DNA of 64,000 bases. Source: Mediterraneibacter glycyrrhizinilyticus. Lineage in GTDB: Bacteria; Bacillota; Clostridia; Lachnospirales; Lachnospiraceae. The stretch covers positions 1 to 64,000 of the forward strand of contig NZ_JADMSO010000004.1 of the NCBI RefSeq assembly GCF_015560805.1, in the 5' to 3' direction. Position 1 is the stretch's first letter; each line of letters opens with the position of its first letter. The position numbers were made by a program, and so were the translations under genes. The notes beneath the pieces are model-generated. The model worked only from the letters and a program-made list of their open reading frames with translations. It was not told the origin of the DNA and did no database searches. Positions 41,798 to 50,314 of this stretch are shown here, piece by piece.

Positions 41798-44596
41798 ATG
41801 AAACTTTATGATCTGCGAACAGAATACAGAGTGAATCCGATCGGAATCACAGAGAAACATCCGCGTTTTTCGTGGAAGTTAGAATCCGGGGAAAGAGACA
41901 CGATACAGCAGTCGTATCATATTGTAGTAACTGCGGATGAAAAGATCGTCTGGGAAACGAAAGCGGAGAGTGAGGAGTCTGTTCTGATTCCGTATGCGGG
42001 AGAAGAACTGCGGGACGAGACTCTTTATCAAGTATCTGTGGAAGCAACCGACAATCATGGCAATACAGCGGCAGGCAAAATGTATTTTGAGACAGGGATT
42101 TTGCTGCCGGAGACATTTCAGGCAAAAATGATCACACATGATTTTCCGGAAGAAGAGACGGCGTGCCCGATCTTTTCCAGGACATTTTCAGCAAAAGGAA
42201 ATGTGAAAAAAGCAAGAATTTACGCCACAGCCAGAGGTGTCTATGAAGCATATTTGAACGGAGAACGCATCGGAGCGGATCGGATGACGCCGGGATGGAC
42301 AAGTTATCATCATCGTCTGCAGTATCAAATTTATGATATTACGGAAATGCTCCGGAAAGAAAATGAGATCGGGATCATGGTCGGAAACGGCTGGTATAAG
42401 GGAATTCTCGGATTTTACTGTAAGCCAAACCAGTATGGAGACAGAGTCGGTGCATTTGCGGAAATCCATCTGGAATATGAGGACGGCACAAGAGAGGTGA
42501 TCGGCACGGATGAAAGCTGGAACGCTCGGACGGGAGAGGTTCGTTACAGTGAGATTTACATGGGAGAAACGATCGATACGACGGCAGGCGAAGCACAGGA
42601 TCGTGAGCAGAGCGGTATCAGAACCGGGGCGGTTTCGGTGATGGAATTTGACAAAAGCACTCTGATCGCCCAGGAAAATGAACCGGTCCGTATTACGGAA
42701 CGGATTCCGGCAAAGAAGCTGATCGTGACGCCAAAAGGAGAAAAGCTGGTCGATTTCGGACAGAATCTGACCGGACTTGCGGAAGTGAAAGTGCATGGGC
42801 AAAAAGGGCAGAAGATCGTGATCCGTCATGCCGAAGTTCTGGACAAGGACGGGAATTTTTATCCGGATACACTTCGTCAGGCAAAATCCGAGGATACATA
42901 TATTTGTAATGGAGAGGAACAGGTCTTTCTGCCGCATTTTACATTCCACGGATTCCGCTATATTTGTGTAGAGGGAATGGATGATATGTGCCTCGATCAG
43001 TTTACCGCCTGCGTGATGCATTCGGATATGGAAAAGTCAGGAGATTTTCAGTGTTCCAATCAAAAGGTCAATCAATTACAAAGTAATATCGCATGGGGAC
43101 AGAGAAGTAATTTTCTTGATATTCCGACGGACTGTCCGCAGAGGGACGAACGTCTCGGCTGGACAGGAGATGCTCAGATCTTTTCGTGGACGGCGTCCTT
43201 TAACAGGAATACCGCGTTGTTCTTCCGGAAATGGATGCGGGATGTTGCGGCGGAATCTTCACTTGAAAAAGGTGTGCCGCATGTTGTGCCGGATATTTTG
43301 GGGTCGTACAGTTCTTCCGCATGGAGCGATGTGGCAGTCATCGTTCCGTGGGTCGTGTATCAGACGTACGGAGACAAAGGCATCTTGGAAGAAAACTGGA
43401 AATGTATGCATGAATGGGTAGATTATATTAAGAGTCAGTGTGGCGCAAACGGACTCTGGCAGACGGGATTCCAGTATGGCGACTGGCTGGCATTGGATAA
43501 GGAAGAAAGCGCAGACAGAACCGGAGCGACCGATAAATATATGATCGCAAATGCTTATTATCTATATGTGACAGATCTGGTAAGACAGACCGCGGAAGTG
43601 CTCGGATTTGCGGAAGAAACGGAAAACTATCAGAAATTATATGATACGACATTGGAAGCATTCCGTCAGGAATATTATACGAGTACCGGTCGGATCGTCA
43701 GCGAGACACAGACAGGCGCGATCTTGTCTCTGTATTTCAATCTGGCAAGAGAAAAAGACAGGGAACGTATCTTGCAGACATTAAAAACAAATATTGAAAA
43801 TCACAAAAACCATCTTGCGACCGGATTTGTCGGAACGCCGTATCTGTGTCATACACTATCCGAAAATGGTGAGCATGAGCTGGCGGCGACGGTCTTTATG
43901 AAAGAGGATTATCCGTCATGGCTTTATGCCGTGAACATGGGAGCGACGACAATCTGGGAGCGGTGGAATTCGATCATGCCGGACGGAAGTTTTGACGTAT
44001 CGGGAATGAATTCGTTGAATCATTACGCGTATGGTTCGATCGGAGACTGGATGTACCGCAAAGTGGCGGGAGTGAGCCAGTTGAAACCGGGTTATAAAAA
44101 ATTCAAAGTGCAGCCGATGTTTATGAAAGGAATCGAAGAAGCAGGTGTAACGTTTGAATCGATTTATGGTCAGATTGAGAGCAAATGGAGCTGCAAGGAC
44201 GGAAAAATCTGCGGCTATGTAAAAGTACCGGTCAATACAACGGCGGAGATCCATTTGCCGGAAAAAGAAGAGGTGCTCACCGTCGGATCCGGAGTATATG
44301 AATACGAATATGAGACGGCAACAAATCTGGCATATGAACGATTCAGCATGGACAGTACGATGGGAGAAATTCTGGCACAGCCGCTGGCGGTGGAGATGTT
44401 TAATCAGATGGTTCCGGGCATGGCGGATAATCCGATGCTTGCCATGGCACATCAGATGACGCTTGCAGAACTGCTTGGAGCTGCACCGGAAGCAAGACCG
44501 TTGTACGAGGCGGTTGTGAAAGCGCTGAATGAAAATGACCGAACAAATGGAACATCGGAACGGAAAATTTGTTCAGATCATGGAAAAAGAAAATAA
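41798..44596 (+). CDS. GH78 alpha-L-rhamnosidase (GH78-2)
   Basis: A 932-residue GH78 enzyme that removes non-reducing L-rhamnose. The N-terminal domain has HPRFSWKLESG and GNTAAGKMYFETG; carbohydrate-binding beta domains precede the alpha-barrel. The catalytic segment TDCPQRDERLGWTGDAQIF and the second Glu in GATTIWERWNS are canonical. The tail from FSMDSTMGEI is the shared module. No signal peptide. GGAGG precedes the ATG. It is followed after 45 bases by an esterase gene, pointing to acylated rhamnosides. Confidence 0.95.
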   Translation: MKLYDLRTEYRVNPIGITEKHPRFSWKLESGERDTIQQSYHIVVTADEKIVWETKAESEESVLIPYAGEELRDETLYQVSVEATDNHGNTAAGKMYFETGILLPETFQAKMITHDFPEEETACPIFSRTFSAKGNVKKARIYATARGVYEAYLNGERIGADRMTPGWTSYHHRLQYQIYDITEMLRKENEIGIMVGNGWYKGILGFYCKPNQYGDRVGAFAEIHLEYEDGTREVIGTDESWNARTGEVRYSEIYMGETIDTTAGEAQDREQSGIRTGAVSVMEFDKSTLIAQENEPVRITERIPAKKLIVTPKGEKLVDFGQNLTGLAEVKVHGQKGQKIVIRHAEVLDKDGNFYPDTLRQAKSEDTYICNGEEQVFLPHFTFHGFRYICVEGMDDMCLDQFTACVMHSDMEKSGDFQCSNQKVNQLQSNIAWGQRSNFLDIPTDCPQRDERLGWTGDAQIFSWTASFNRNTALFFRKWMRDVAAESSLEKGVPHVVPDILGSYSSSAWSDVAVIVPWVVYQTYGDKGILEENWKCMHEWVDYIKSQCGANGLWQTGFQYGDWLALDKEESADRTGATDKYMIANAYYLYVTDLVRQTAEVLGFAEETENYQKLYDTTLEAFRQEYYTSTGRIVSETQTGAILSLYFNLAREKDRERILQTLKTNIENHKNHLATGFVGTPYLCHTLSENGEHELAATVFMKEDYPSWLYAVNMGATTIWERWNSIMPDGSFDVSGMNSLNHYAYGSIGDWMYRKVAGVSQLKPGYKKFKVQPMFMKGIEEAGVTFESIYGQIESKWSCKDGKICGYVKVPVNTTAEIHLPEKEEVLTVGSGVYEYEYETATNLAYERFSMDSTMGEILAQPLAVEMFNQMVPGMADNPMLAMAHQMTLAELLGAAPEARPLYEAVVKALNENDRTNGTSERKICSDHGKRK
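44342..44593 (+). other. Shared C-terminal module, copy in GH78-2
   Basis: 84 residues from FSMDSTMGEI, with MVPGMADNPMLAMAHQMTLAEL, a closing helix VVKALNEN, and an extra basic tail of about 20 residues. Confidence 0.72.
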
Positions 44597-44641
44597 TATG
44601 TGATAGGATGGAGAAAATGTAAAACATTAAGGAGGCAAACA

Positions 44642-45631
44642 ATGATTTCAGAACGATATGATCTTTGGGAGACAGGGGAGTATGATTACCCGGTGGCGTT
44701 TGGATTCATCCCCAATCTTGTCGGTTATCTTCATGAAGATACGGAAAAAAGACCATGTATTTTAGTTGTCCCGGGCGGGGGATACTGTGTGGTATCTCCT
44801 ACGGAGGGAGAGATCGTGGCGCTGGAATTCTATAAAAAGGGATATAATACGTTTGTCTGCACTTACACAACGAATCTGTTCGGTGTCGCGCCGCTTCTGG
44901 ATCAGCCGATGAAAGATTTATCCCGGGCGATCCGCTATATCCGGGCGAATGCCGAGACATTTCATGTGAAAGAAGATGAACTGACGATCTGTGGTTTTTC
45001 GGCGGGAGGGCATTTGTGCGGAAGTGTCTGTGTGCACTATGAAGATGTGAAAGACGAAAATCCGAAGTATTCCGCTATTTTCAACAGACCGGATGCCGCG
45101 ATCTTGAGTTATCCGGTGATCACTTCCGGAGAAAAGGCGCATCGAGGCTCTTTTGAATCGCTGTTCGGAAAAGACGCGTCGGAAGAACAGTTGTCTTATA
45201 TGTCTTTGGAAAAACATGTGACGCCGGATACGCCGCCTTGCTTTTTATGGCAGACGGCGACAGATGAGACCGTTCCGGTGGAAAACAGTTATCTGTTTGC
45301 GGAAGCATGTAAGGCAAACGGCGTGCCGTATGCGCATCATGTTTTTTCAAAAGGAAAGCACGGATTGTCTTTGGCGAATGAAGACTGGGCGAATGGAAAT
45401 TTTGGCGGACAGTACACGGTCGAGCAGATCAAATGTCAGGTGAAAGCTGCGGAAGAGGGAGTGCTTCCGCTTCCGGAAGAAGCAGTGGAGCGGATAAAAA
45501 AAGAATTTGGAATGCGTAAAAAAGAAACAGAACGTTCCGGAGAGAAAACAAGGATCGGTGAGCCGTCCGAAGAAGTGGCAGTCTGGCCTGTGCTGGCAGA
45601 TACATGGCTGAAATATAATCGAAAAGGGTGA
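44642..45631 (+). CDS. Alpha/beta-hydrolase, probable carbohydrate esterase
   Basis: A 329-residue protein of the acetyl-xylan-esterase/lipase-like branch of alpha/beta-hydrolases. Oxyanion loop VVPGGGYCVVSPTEGE, nucleophile elbow GFSAGGHLCGS, acid in QTATDETVPVENS and His in SKGKHGLSL make a complete triad. It carries an extra charged C-terminal tail. No signal peptide. It is the second gene of the GH78-2 operon, so deacylation of rhamnose or other sugars of an imported glycoside is inferred. AAGGAGG lies before the ATG. Confidence 0.85.
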   Translation: MISERYDLWETGEYDYPVAFGFIPNLVGYLHEDTEKRPCILVVPGGGYCVVSPTEGEIVALEFYKKGYNTFVCTYTTNLFGVAPLLDQPMKDLSRAIRYIRANAETFHVKEDELTICGFSAGGHLCGSVCVHYEDVKDENPKYSAIFNRPDAAILSYPVITSGEKAHRGSFESLFGKDASEEQLSYMSLEKHVTPDTPPCFLWQTATDETVPVENSYLFAEACKANGVPYAHHVFSKGKHGLSLANEDWANGNFGGQYTVEQIKCQVKAAEEGVLPLPEEAVERIKKEFGMRKKETERSGEKTRIGEPSEEVAVWPVLADTWLKYNRKG

Positions 45632-45640
45632 AAGTGAATC

Positions 45641-45671
45641 GGCATTGTCCTGTATGGGGCGGTGCCTTTTT
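45641..45671 (+). terminator. Terminator after the esterase gene
   Basis: GGCATTGTCC pairs with GGGGCGGTGCC using several G-T pairs, and five T follow. It is directly upstream of repeat copy C. Confidence 0.78.
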
Positions 45672-45761
45672 GCATGGGCGACGAGCCAAAGTCCGGGCTT
45701 GCCCGAGACCTTGGCGACTGCTTACAATCCCGGAATGTGCCTTTTGGCACTTCCGGTGATT
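45672..45761 (+). repeat. Dispersed hairpin repeat family 1, full copy C
   Basis: From 45678 the 84 bases match the copy at 24517 with one difference. The CGACGAG start lies seven bases past the terminator T run, here with GCATGGG as the seven-base lead. Both hairpins are present. Confidence 0.92.
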
Positions 45762-45847
45762 CTTATTTTGACGATTATTGGAAGATACTACATTCATAAA
45801 AAATGCCGATTACGGCAAAAATGGAGCGAGATTGAGTTGGCGAAAAG

Positions 45848-45876
45848 TTGATATGTTGCCGATAAAGAGGTATACT
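45848..45876 (+). promoter_or_regulatory. Sigma-A promoter of the Fic gene
   Basis: TTGATA at 45848-45853 and TATACT at 45871-45876 are 17 bases apart. Confidence 0.75.
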
Positions 45877-45927
45877 ATATCTTATAAAGGCGTAAACATG
45901 GACTTGTCATAGAATGGAGGAACACGG

Positions 45928-46818
45928 ATGCGGTATTGTTCAGTGATCGAGACAGCAAAAAAATGGAACGTGTCAGAACGGAGTGTGAGAAATTACTGTG
46001 CGCAAGGGCGCGTGAACGGCGCATTTCTTACAGGGAAAACCTGGAATATTCCCGAAAATGCAGAAAAGCCGGAGCGTTCTAATAAAAAGAAAGTACAGCC
46101 GGTTACGTTGCTGGAGATTCTTCAAGAAGAGAAAGCAAGTAAGTATCCCGGAGGTATTTATCATAAAACACAGATTGATCTGACATACAACTCCAATCAT
46201 ATTGAGGGCAGTCGTTTGACGCACGATCAGACCAGATATATTTTTGAAACAAACACGATCGGTGTAGAAAATGAGGTGCTGAATGTGGATGATGTGATTG
46301 AAACGGCGAATCATTTCCGGTGCATTGATATGATGATAGACGATGCAAAAACAGCGTTGACTGAAAAATTGATCAAAGAACTTCATCTGACATTGAAGAG
46401 TGGAACCAGTGATTCCAGAAAAGACTGGTTTGCTGTCGGAGATTATAAAAAAATGCCGAATGAAGTAGGCGGGATGACTACCGCACTTCCGGAAGAAGTC
46501 GCTGAGAAAATGAAAATTCTGTTGAAAGAATATAATGGAAAAGAGAAAAAGAATTTTGAAGATATTTTGGATTTTCATGTGAAATTTGAGCGGATTCATC
46601 CGTTTCAAGATGGGAGTGGGAGAGTGGGGAGACTGATCATGTTCAAAGAGTGTTTGAAATATAATATCGTTCCATTTATTATCGAGGATGATCTGAAAAT
46701 GTTCTATTATCGCGGATTGAAAGAATGGGATCATGAAAAAGGCTATCTTACGGATACTTGTCTGACCGCACAGGATAAATACAAAGCTTATTTGGAATAT
46801 TTTAAAATCGCTTACTAA
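45928..46818 (+). CDS. Fic family protein with N-terminal helix-turn-helix
   Basis: A 296-residue protein. Residues 1-45 look like a MerR/excisionase-type HTH (SVIETAKKWNVSERSVRNYC). The Fic domain has an inhibitory-helix motif SNHIEG (about residues 89-94) and the active motif HPFQDGSGRVGR (224-235), in which Ser replaces the usual Asn. Such enzymes transfer AMP to proteins, and the inhibitory helix keeps them silent. No antitoxin partner gene is seen. The gene is AT-rich and stands alone with its own promoter between two sugar operons. Confidence 0.9.
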   Translation: MRYCSVIETAKKWNVSERSVRNYCAQGRVNGAFLTGKTWNIPENAEKPERSNKKKVQPVTLLEILQEEKASKYPGGIYHKTQIDLTYNSNHIEGSRLTHDQTRYIFETNTIGVENEVLNVDDVIETANHFRCIDMMIDDAKTALTEKLIKELHLTLKSGTSDSRKDWFAVGDYKKMPNEVGGMTTALPEEVAEKMKILLKEYNGKEKKNFEDILDFHVKFERIHPFQDGSGRVGRLIMFKECLKYNIVPFIIEDDLKMFYYRGLKEWDHEKGYLTDTCLTAQDKYKAYLEYFKIAY

Positions 46819-46900
46819 AATCTCGTTATCAAATGTGTGAAAACAAGTATAAATTGAACACAAAAAGACGATTTTCTGTATAACGAAAATATAGTTCTGC

Positions 46901-46909
46901 TGTTATAAT
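46901..46909 (+). promoter_or_regulatory. Extended -10 promoter
   Basis: TGT-TATAAT forms an extended -10 box with no clear -35, about 34 bases before the putative glycosidase gene. Confidence 0.55.
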
Positions 46910-46942
46910 AGGTCGCATAAAGGAAAAAGGAGCGACGTGAAA

Positions 46943-48466
46943 ATGCGACAGTATGAAATATTTGAAGTGAAGATCCAAGGAGAAGAGCCAAAAGGTTCTC
47001 AGGTAGAAATCAGCGTAAAAGGATTGTTTTCTCATAATGGAAAAGAGCAGGTTGTGCGTGGGTTCTATGCAGGCGACAATACATATATCGTGAGATTTTA
47101 CCCGGAAGAAGCGGGAAGTTATACATACAGGATCGAGGATGCGGACGGAGTAATCTGCAAAGATACGCAAGTAGAATGCTGTCCGGCGGCAGAAAACCGT
47201 CACGGGATGGTACGGCCGTATGAAACACATTTTCGTTATGCGGACGGAACATGGTATTATCCGTTCGGTACAACAGTCTATGCTTTTTCCCATCAGGAAG
47301 ATGAACGGGTGCAGGAGACATTTGAGACGTTGGCGAATGCGCCGTTCAACAAGATCCGAATGTGTGTGTTCCCGAAACACTATGACTACAATCAGAATGA
47401 ACCACCCTGTTATGCATTTGAAAAGACAGATGGAAAATGGGATGTTCATAAGCCATGTATGCCATTCTGGGAACGGTTAGAGTCACATATCCGGAAGCTG
47501 GATGAGATGGGAATCCAATGTGATCTGATCTTATTCCATCCGTATGACAACTGGGGATTTTCCAAACTCTCAAGAGCGGATGCGCTTGTGTATCTGGATT
47601 ATGTGACGAGGAGACTTGGCGCATTTCCGAATGTGTGGTGGAGTCTGGCGAACGAATATGATCTGACGGACTATGAGATGGAAGACTGGGAGTGCTTCGC
47701 GCAGTTTTTACATGACCATGACGGATGGGGACATCTTTTGAGTAATCATCAGATCGTGCGTCCATGGGATTTCTCAAATCCGAACACAACACATATTTGT
47801 CATCAGACGTCGGAACTGAATTTCCTGAGTGAACAGATTACCAAGTTTCAAAAACCGTTGATGGTCGATGAATGCTGTTATGAGGGAAATATTCCGTGGG
47901 ATTGGGGGAATATTTCCGGATTTGAACTGGTGCACCGTTTCTGGACGGTATGCATGCAGGGCGGATATTGTACCCATGGCGAGACCTATTTGAATGAGGA
48001 AGAAGTGCTTTGGTGGAGTAAAGGCGGAAAACTGGTCGGGGAGAGCCCGGTACGGATCGGATTTTTAAGAGAAATTCTGGAATCATTACCGGGACCGCTT
48101 ACTTTCAGCGGAAAAGAAGTCACGAAAGAATCATTTGAACAGATGAAAAAGACGATCCCGGAAGAAATGCGTCAGGAACCGTTTGTGAAACTGATGCTGA
48201 AATTGCCGTGGGAGGAAGCGAGAGGCATGGCAAACGCGGGGCGGGAGTTGGCAGGAAACTGCGGAGACGACGTTTATATGAAATATTACGGAAGACACAG
48301 AAAGAGCAGCGGGACGTTTGTATTGCCGAGAGAAAACCGGTATGATGTGGAAGTGATCGACGTATGGGAAATGACGCGTACGAAAGTATTGGAGCAGGTG
48401 AACGGGGAAGTTCAGGTCCCGCTTCCGGGAAAAGAGGGAATTGCGATTCTCGCACGAAAAAGATAG
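46943..48466 (+). CDS. Putative glycoside hydrolase, DUF5060/DUF4038/DUF5605-type
   Basis: A 507-residue protein. Residues 1-75 look like the DUF5060 beta domain; then a TIM-barrel part resembling DUF4038 (RYADGTWYYPFGTTVYAF) and a C-terminal beta part of the DUF5605 kind. Candidate catalytic residues are Glu238 in SLANEYD and Glu310 in MVDECCYEG, at positions expected for a clan-A retaining glycosidase. Relatives include GH140 apiosidase, but the sugar cleaved here is not known. No signal peptide. An alternative GTG start lies six bases upstream. It heads a short operon with an AraC gene. Confidence 0.75.
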   Translation: MRQYEIFEVKIQGEEPKGSQVEISVKGLFSHNGKEQVVRGFYAGDNTYIVRFYPEEAGSYTYRIEDADGVICKDTQVECCPAAENRHGMVRPYETHFRYADGTWYYPFGTTVYAFSHQEDERVQETFETLANAPFNKIRMCVFPKHYDYNQNEPPCYAFEKTDGKWDVHKPCMPFWERLESHIRKLDEMGIQCDLILFHPYDNWGFSKLSRADALVYLDYVTRRLGAFPNVWWSLANEYDLTDYEMEDWECFAQFLHDHDGWGHLLSNHQIVRPWDFSNPNTTHICHQTSELNFLSEQITKFQKPLMVDECCYEGNIPWDWGNISGFELVHRFWTVCMQGGYCTHGETYLNEEEVLWWSKGGKLVGESPVRIGFLREILESLPGPLTFSGKEVTKESFEQMKKTIPEEMRQEPFVKLMLKLPWEEARGMANAGRELAGNCGDDVYMKYYGRHRKSSGTFVLPRENRYDVEVIDVWEMTRTKVLEQVNGEVQVPLPGKEGIAILARKR

Positions 48467-48517
48467 AGGCAACGGCTTATTACTTGAATGATTTTGGAGG
48501 AAAGGCGGTGGGAGCAT

Positions 48518-49831
48518 ATGAGTTACGAGCAAGGCATGGATGATCTGGAGGAATATCCGATCGGCATACGGGTTCGGATCCTGGCGGCGCAGGTGAAAGC
48601 GTCCGCCAACCTGACAACATGGGTGTTTTTGAATAAGGGGGAGATGTTTTTTTCAACCTGTGTCCATGAAAAGGAATTTTTATCATTTTTAAAATTGGGA
48701 AAATGTCTGGACTTTTTATACGAGAGCGAAAAAGGATGGACACGTCCGGTGATTTTAAGCGATCCGTTGGGAATGATCTGGCTGGCAGAGAGCGGATATG
48801 TGCAGGATGAGGGAAAGGAGCGGAACAAAGAACGAGCCGAACAGGCAGAAGAGGGTCAGGGAATCCTGACGGTGATCGGACCGTTGTTTTTAAGCCGCAC
48901 TTCGATCCGGCAGATTGAAGAGACGTTACGCAGTTCTTCTTATTCGATCCGCATGAGAAGAGAAATGATGCGGACACTGGCGGAAGTTCCGGTGATCTCG
49001 ATGTCGGCGGTCAATCAGTACGCAAAGATCCTGCATTATACGCTGACTTCCCGTCCCATCCAGACGTCGGATTTTATATATCAGGATGAAGCGACCAGAC
49101 GTCTGACGATCGGGGAAGAAAGAGAATCTTCCGTACAATATCATAGTCTCGAGCGGGTCGTGCAGGACGAAAAGCTGATCCTGCAGGCGGTTAAAGACGG
49201 GAATCTGGATTACAGGCAGATCATGGAACAGGGATCCAATTATCAGCCGGAAATATCATCCAATACCGGGGATGTGCTCCGGGACGGAAAAAATTCGGTG
49301 TTGATCTTTACTGCGTTATGCAGCCGGGCGGCGATGGAAGGCGGACTGCCGGTCGCCATGGCAAAAGAGATCGAGATGCGTTATATTACGGAGGCGGAGA
49401 AATGCGAGACGATCACAAAACTGAAAAGCCTGAAAAATCTGATGTTGGATGAGTTTGTGCATAAAGTGCGCGAGAGTAAGGAAAATCCGATGATCTCCAA
49501 GACGACGCAGCAGTGTTGTGATTACATCCGGACGAATGTGCTCCGTCCGCTGACTGTCGAAGAAATTGCCAAAGAAATGGGATATACGACCTACTATTTT
49601 ACAAAGAAATTTTATAAAGAAATGGGAATCAAAGTGACCGATTATATCAAGCAGGCGCGGATCGAATATGCAAAGATCGCATTGCTGACAACAAAAAAGA
49701 GTATTCAGGAGATCAGTGATTCCCTGCAGTTCGGTACGAGAAACTATTTCAGCAAAGTGTTTCATGAGATTGTCGGTATGACGCCGGCTGCATATCGGGA
49801 AAAAACGGGGAAGGAGGAAAAAGAGCAGTGA
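48518..49831 (+). CDS. AraC family transcriptional regulator
   Basis: A 437-residue regulator. The N-terminal 330 residues are a sensor part without a recognised name. The C-terminal 100 hold the AraC HTH pair (LTVEEIAKEMGYTTYYFTKKFYKEM and SIQEISDSLQFGTRNYFSKVFHEI) with the typical GMTPAAYREK end. GGGAG is near the ATG at 48518; an in-frame ATG at 48488 is less likely. The next small gene overlaps its end by four bases. It probably controls the neighbouring glycosidase and symporter genes. Confidence 0.88.
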   Translation: MSYEQGMDDLEEYPIGIRVRILAAQVKASANLTTWVFLNKGEMFFSTCVHEKEFLSFLKLGKCLDFLYESEKGWTRPVILSDPLGMIWLAESGYVQDEGKERNKERAEQAEEGQGILTVIGPLFLSRTSIRQIEETLRSSSYSIRMRREMMRTLAEVPVISMSAVNQYAKILHYTLTSRPIQTSDFIYQDEATRRLTIGEERESSVQYHSLERVVQDEKLILQAVKDGNLDYRQIMEQGSNYQPEISSNTGDVLRDGKNSVLIFTALCSRAAMEGGLPVAMAKEIEMRYITEAEKCETITKLKSLKNLMLDEFVHKVRESKENPMISKTTQQCCDYIRTNVLRPLTVEEIAKEMGYTTYYFTKKFYKEMGIKVTDYIKQARIEYAKIALLTTKKSIQEISDSLQFGTRNYFSKVFHEIVGMTPAAYREKTGKEEKEQ

Positions 49832-50058
49832 AACTGAAAAAAGATATAAATCTGGTAGATTTTTTAGACCGGGTTCAGAAGTGTAAACATGACGTATATA
49901 TGGAGACGGCAGAAGAAGACAAGCTGAACCTGAAGTCTGTACTTTCCCAGTATTTATTTGTTGTATTGGTGGAACAGAAAGACGTCTGGGATCACAGCAG
50001 GATCAGCTGTGAGGCAGAAGACCGGGAGCTGCTGGCAGATTACCTGGAACTTCCGTAA
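49828..50058 (+). CDS. Small protein coupled to AraC regulator, unknown
   Basis: A 76-residue protein starting at GTG in a four-base GTGA overlap with the AraC stop, so translation is likely coupled. Its body reads DINLVDFLDRVQKCKHDVYM then SVLSQYLFVVLVEQKDVW and is helical. Two Cys residues are present. No family is recognised. The overlap and a terminator 33 bases downstream support it as a genuine gene. Confidence 0.7.
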   Translation: MKLKKDINLVDFLDRVQKCKHDVYMETAEEDKLNLKSVLSQYLFVVLVEQKDVWDHSRISCEAEDRELLADYLELP

Positions 50059-50090
50059 GATCGCGAAGAGAACCGAAAAAAGATTTCGTC

Positions 50091-50145
50091 AAAAACTATT
50101 CCGGAGAGAGGAAATATGCCGCCGCTCTTTCGGAATAGTTTTTTT
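50091..50145 (+). terminator. Terminator after the AraC/small-protein operon
   Basis: AAAAACTATTCCG pairs with CGGAATAGTTTTTTT around a 27-base loop with an inner GAGAG/CTCTT stem. Confidence 0.88.
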
Positions 50146-50176
50146 GTATAAAGCAAAGGGTAAAAATCAGCGTTTC

Positions 50177-50193
50177 TATACAATAATTGTATA
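50177..50193. promoter_or_regulatory. 17-base palindrome upstream of GPH symporter
   Basis: TATACAAT-A-ATTGTATA is perfectly symmetrical around one base and lies about 75 bases before a TATACT box at 50265. It is a candidate operator. Confidence 0.45.
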
Positions 50194-50314
50194 TGTGAAC
50201 AGAGTGAGGCGAAAAAAGATAAGGATTCGCCAAATTTGATACATTAAGCAAACGGAAACCGCGTTATACTTAGTCCATCTTAAAAGCGACAGGCAATTGA
50301 AAGGAGAAAAGGAA

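Noticed and set aside
10686-45761. Family 1 repeat as group II intron remnant or insertion sequence
   Set aside because: The element is only 84 bases, has no open frame, no domain V signature and no visible target duplication. The location after terminators alone is not enough.
45645-45851. Small frame with LPETLATAYNPGM, similar to the false thrS extension
   Set aside because: Similarity is due to the DNA repeat in both places. It looks like an LPxTG motif but has no membrane segment or ribosome site.
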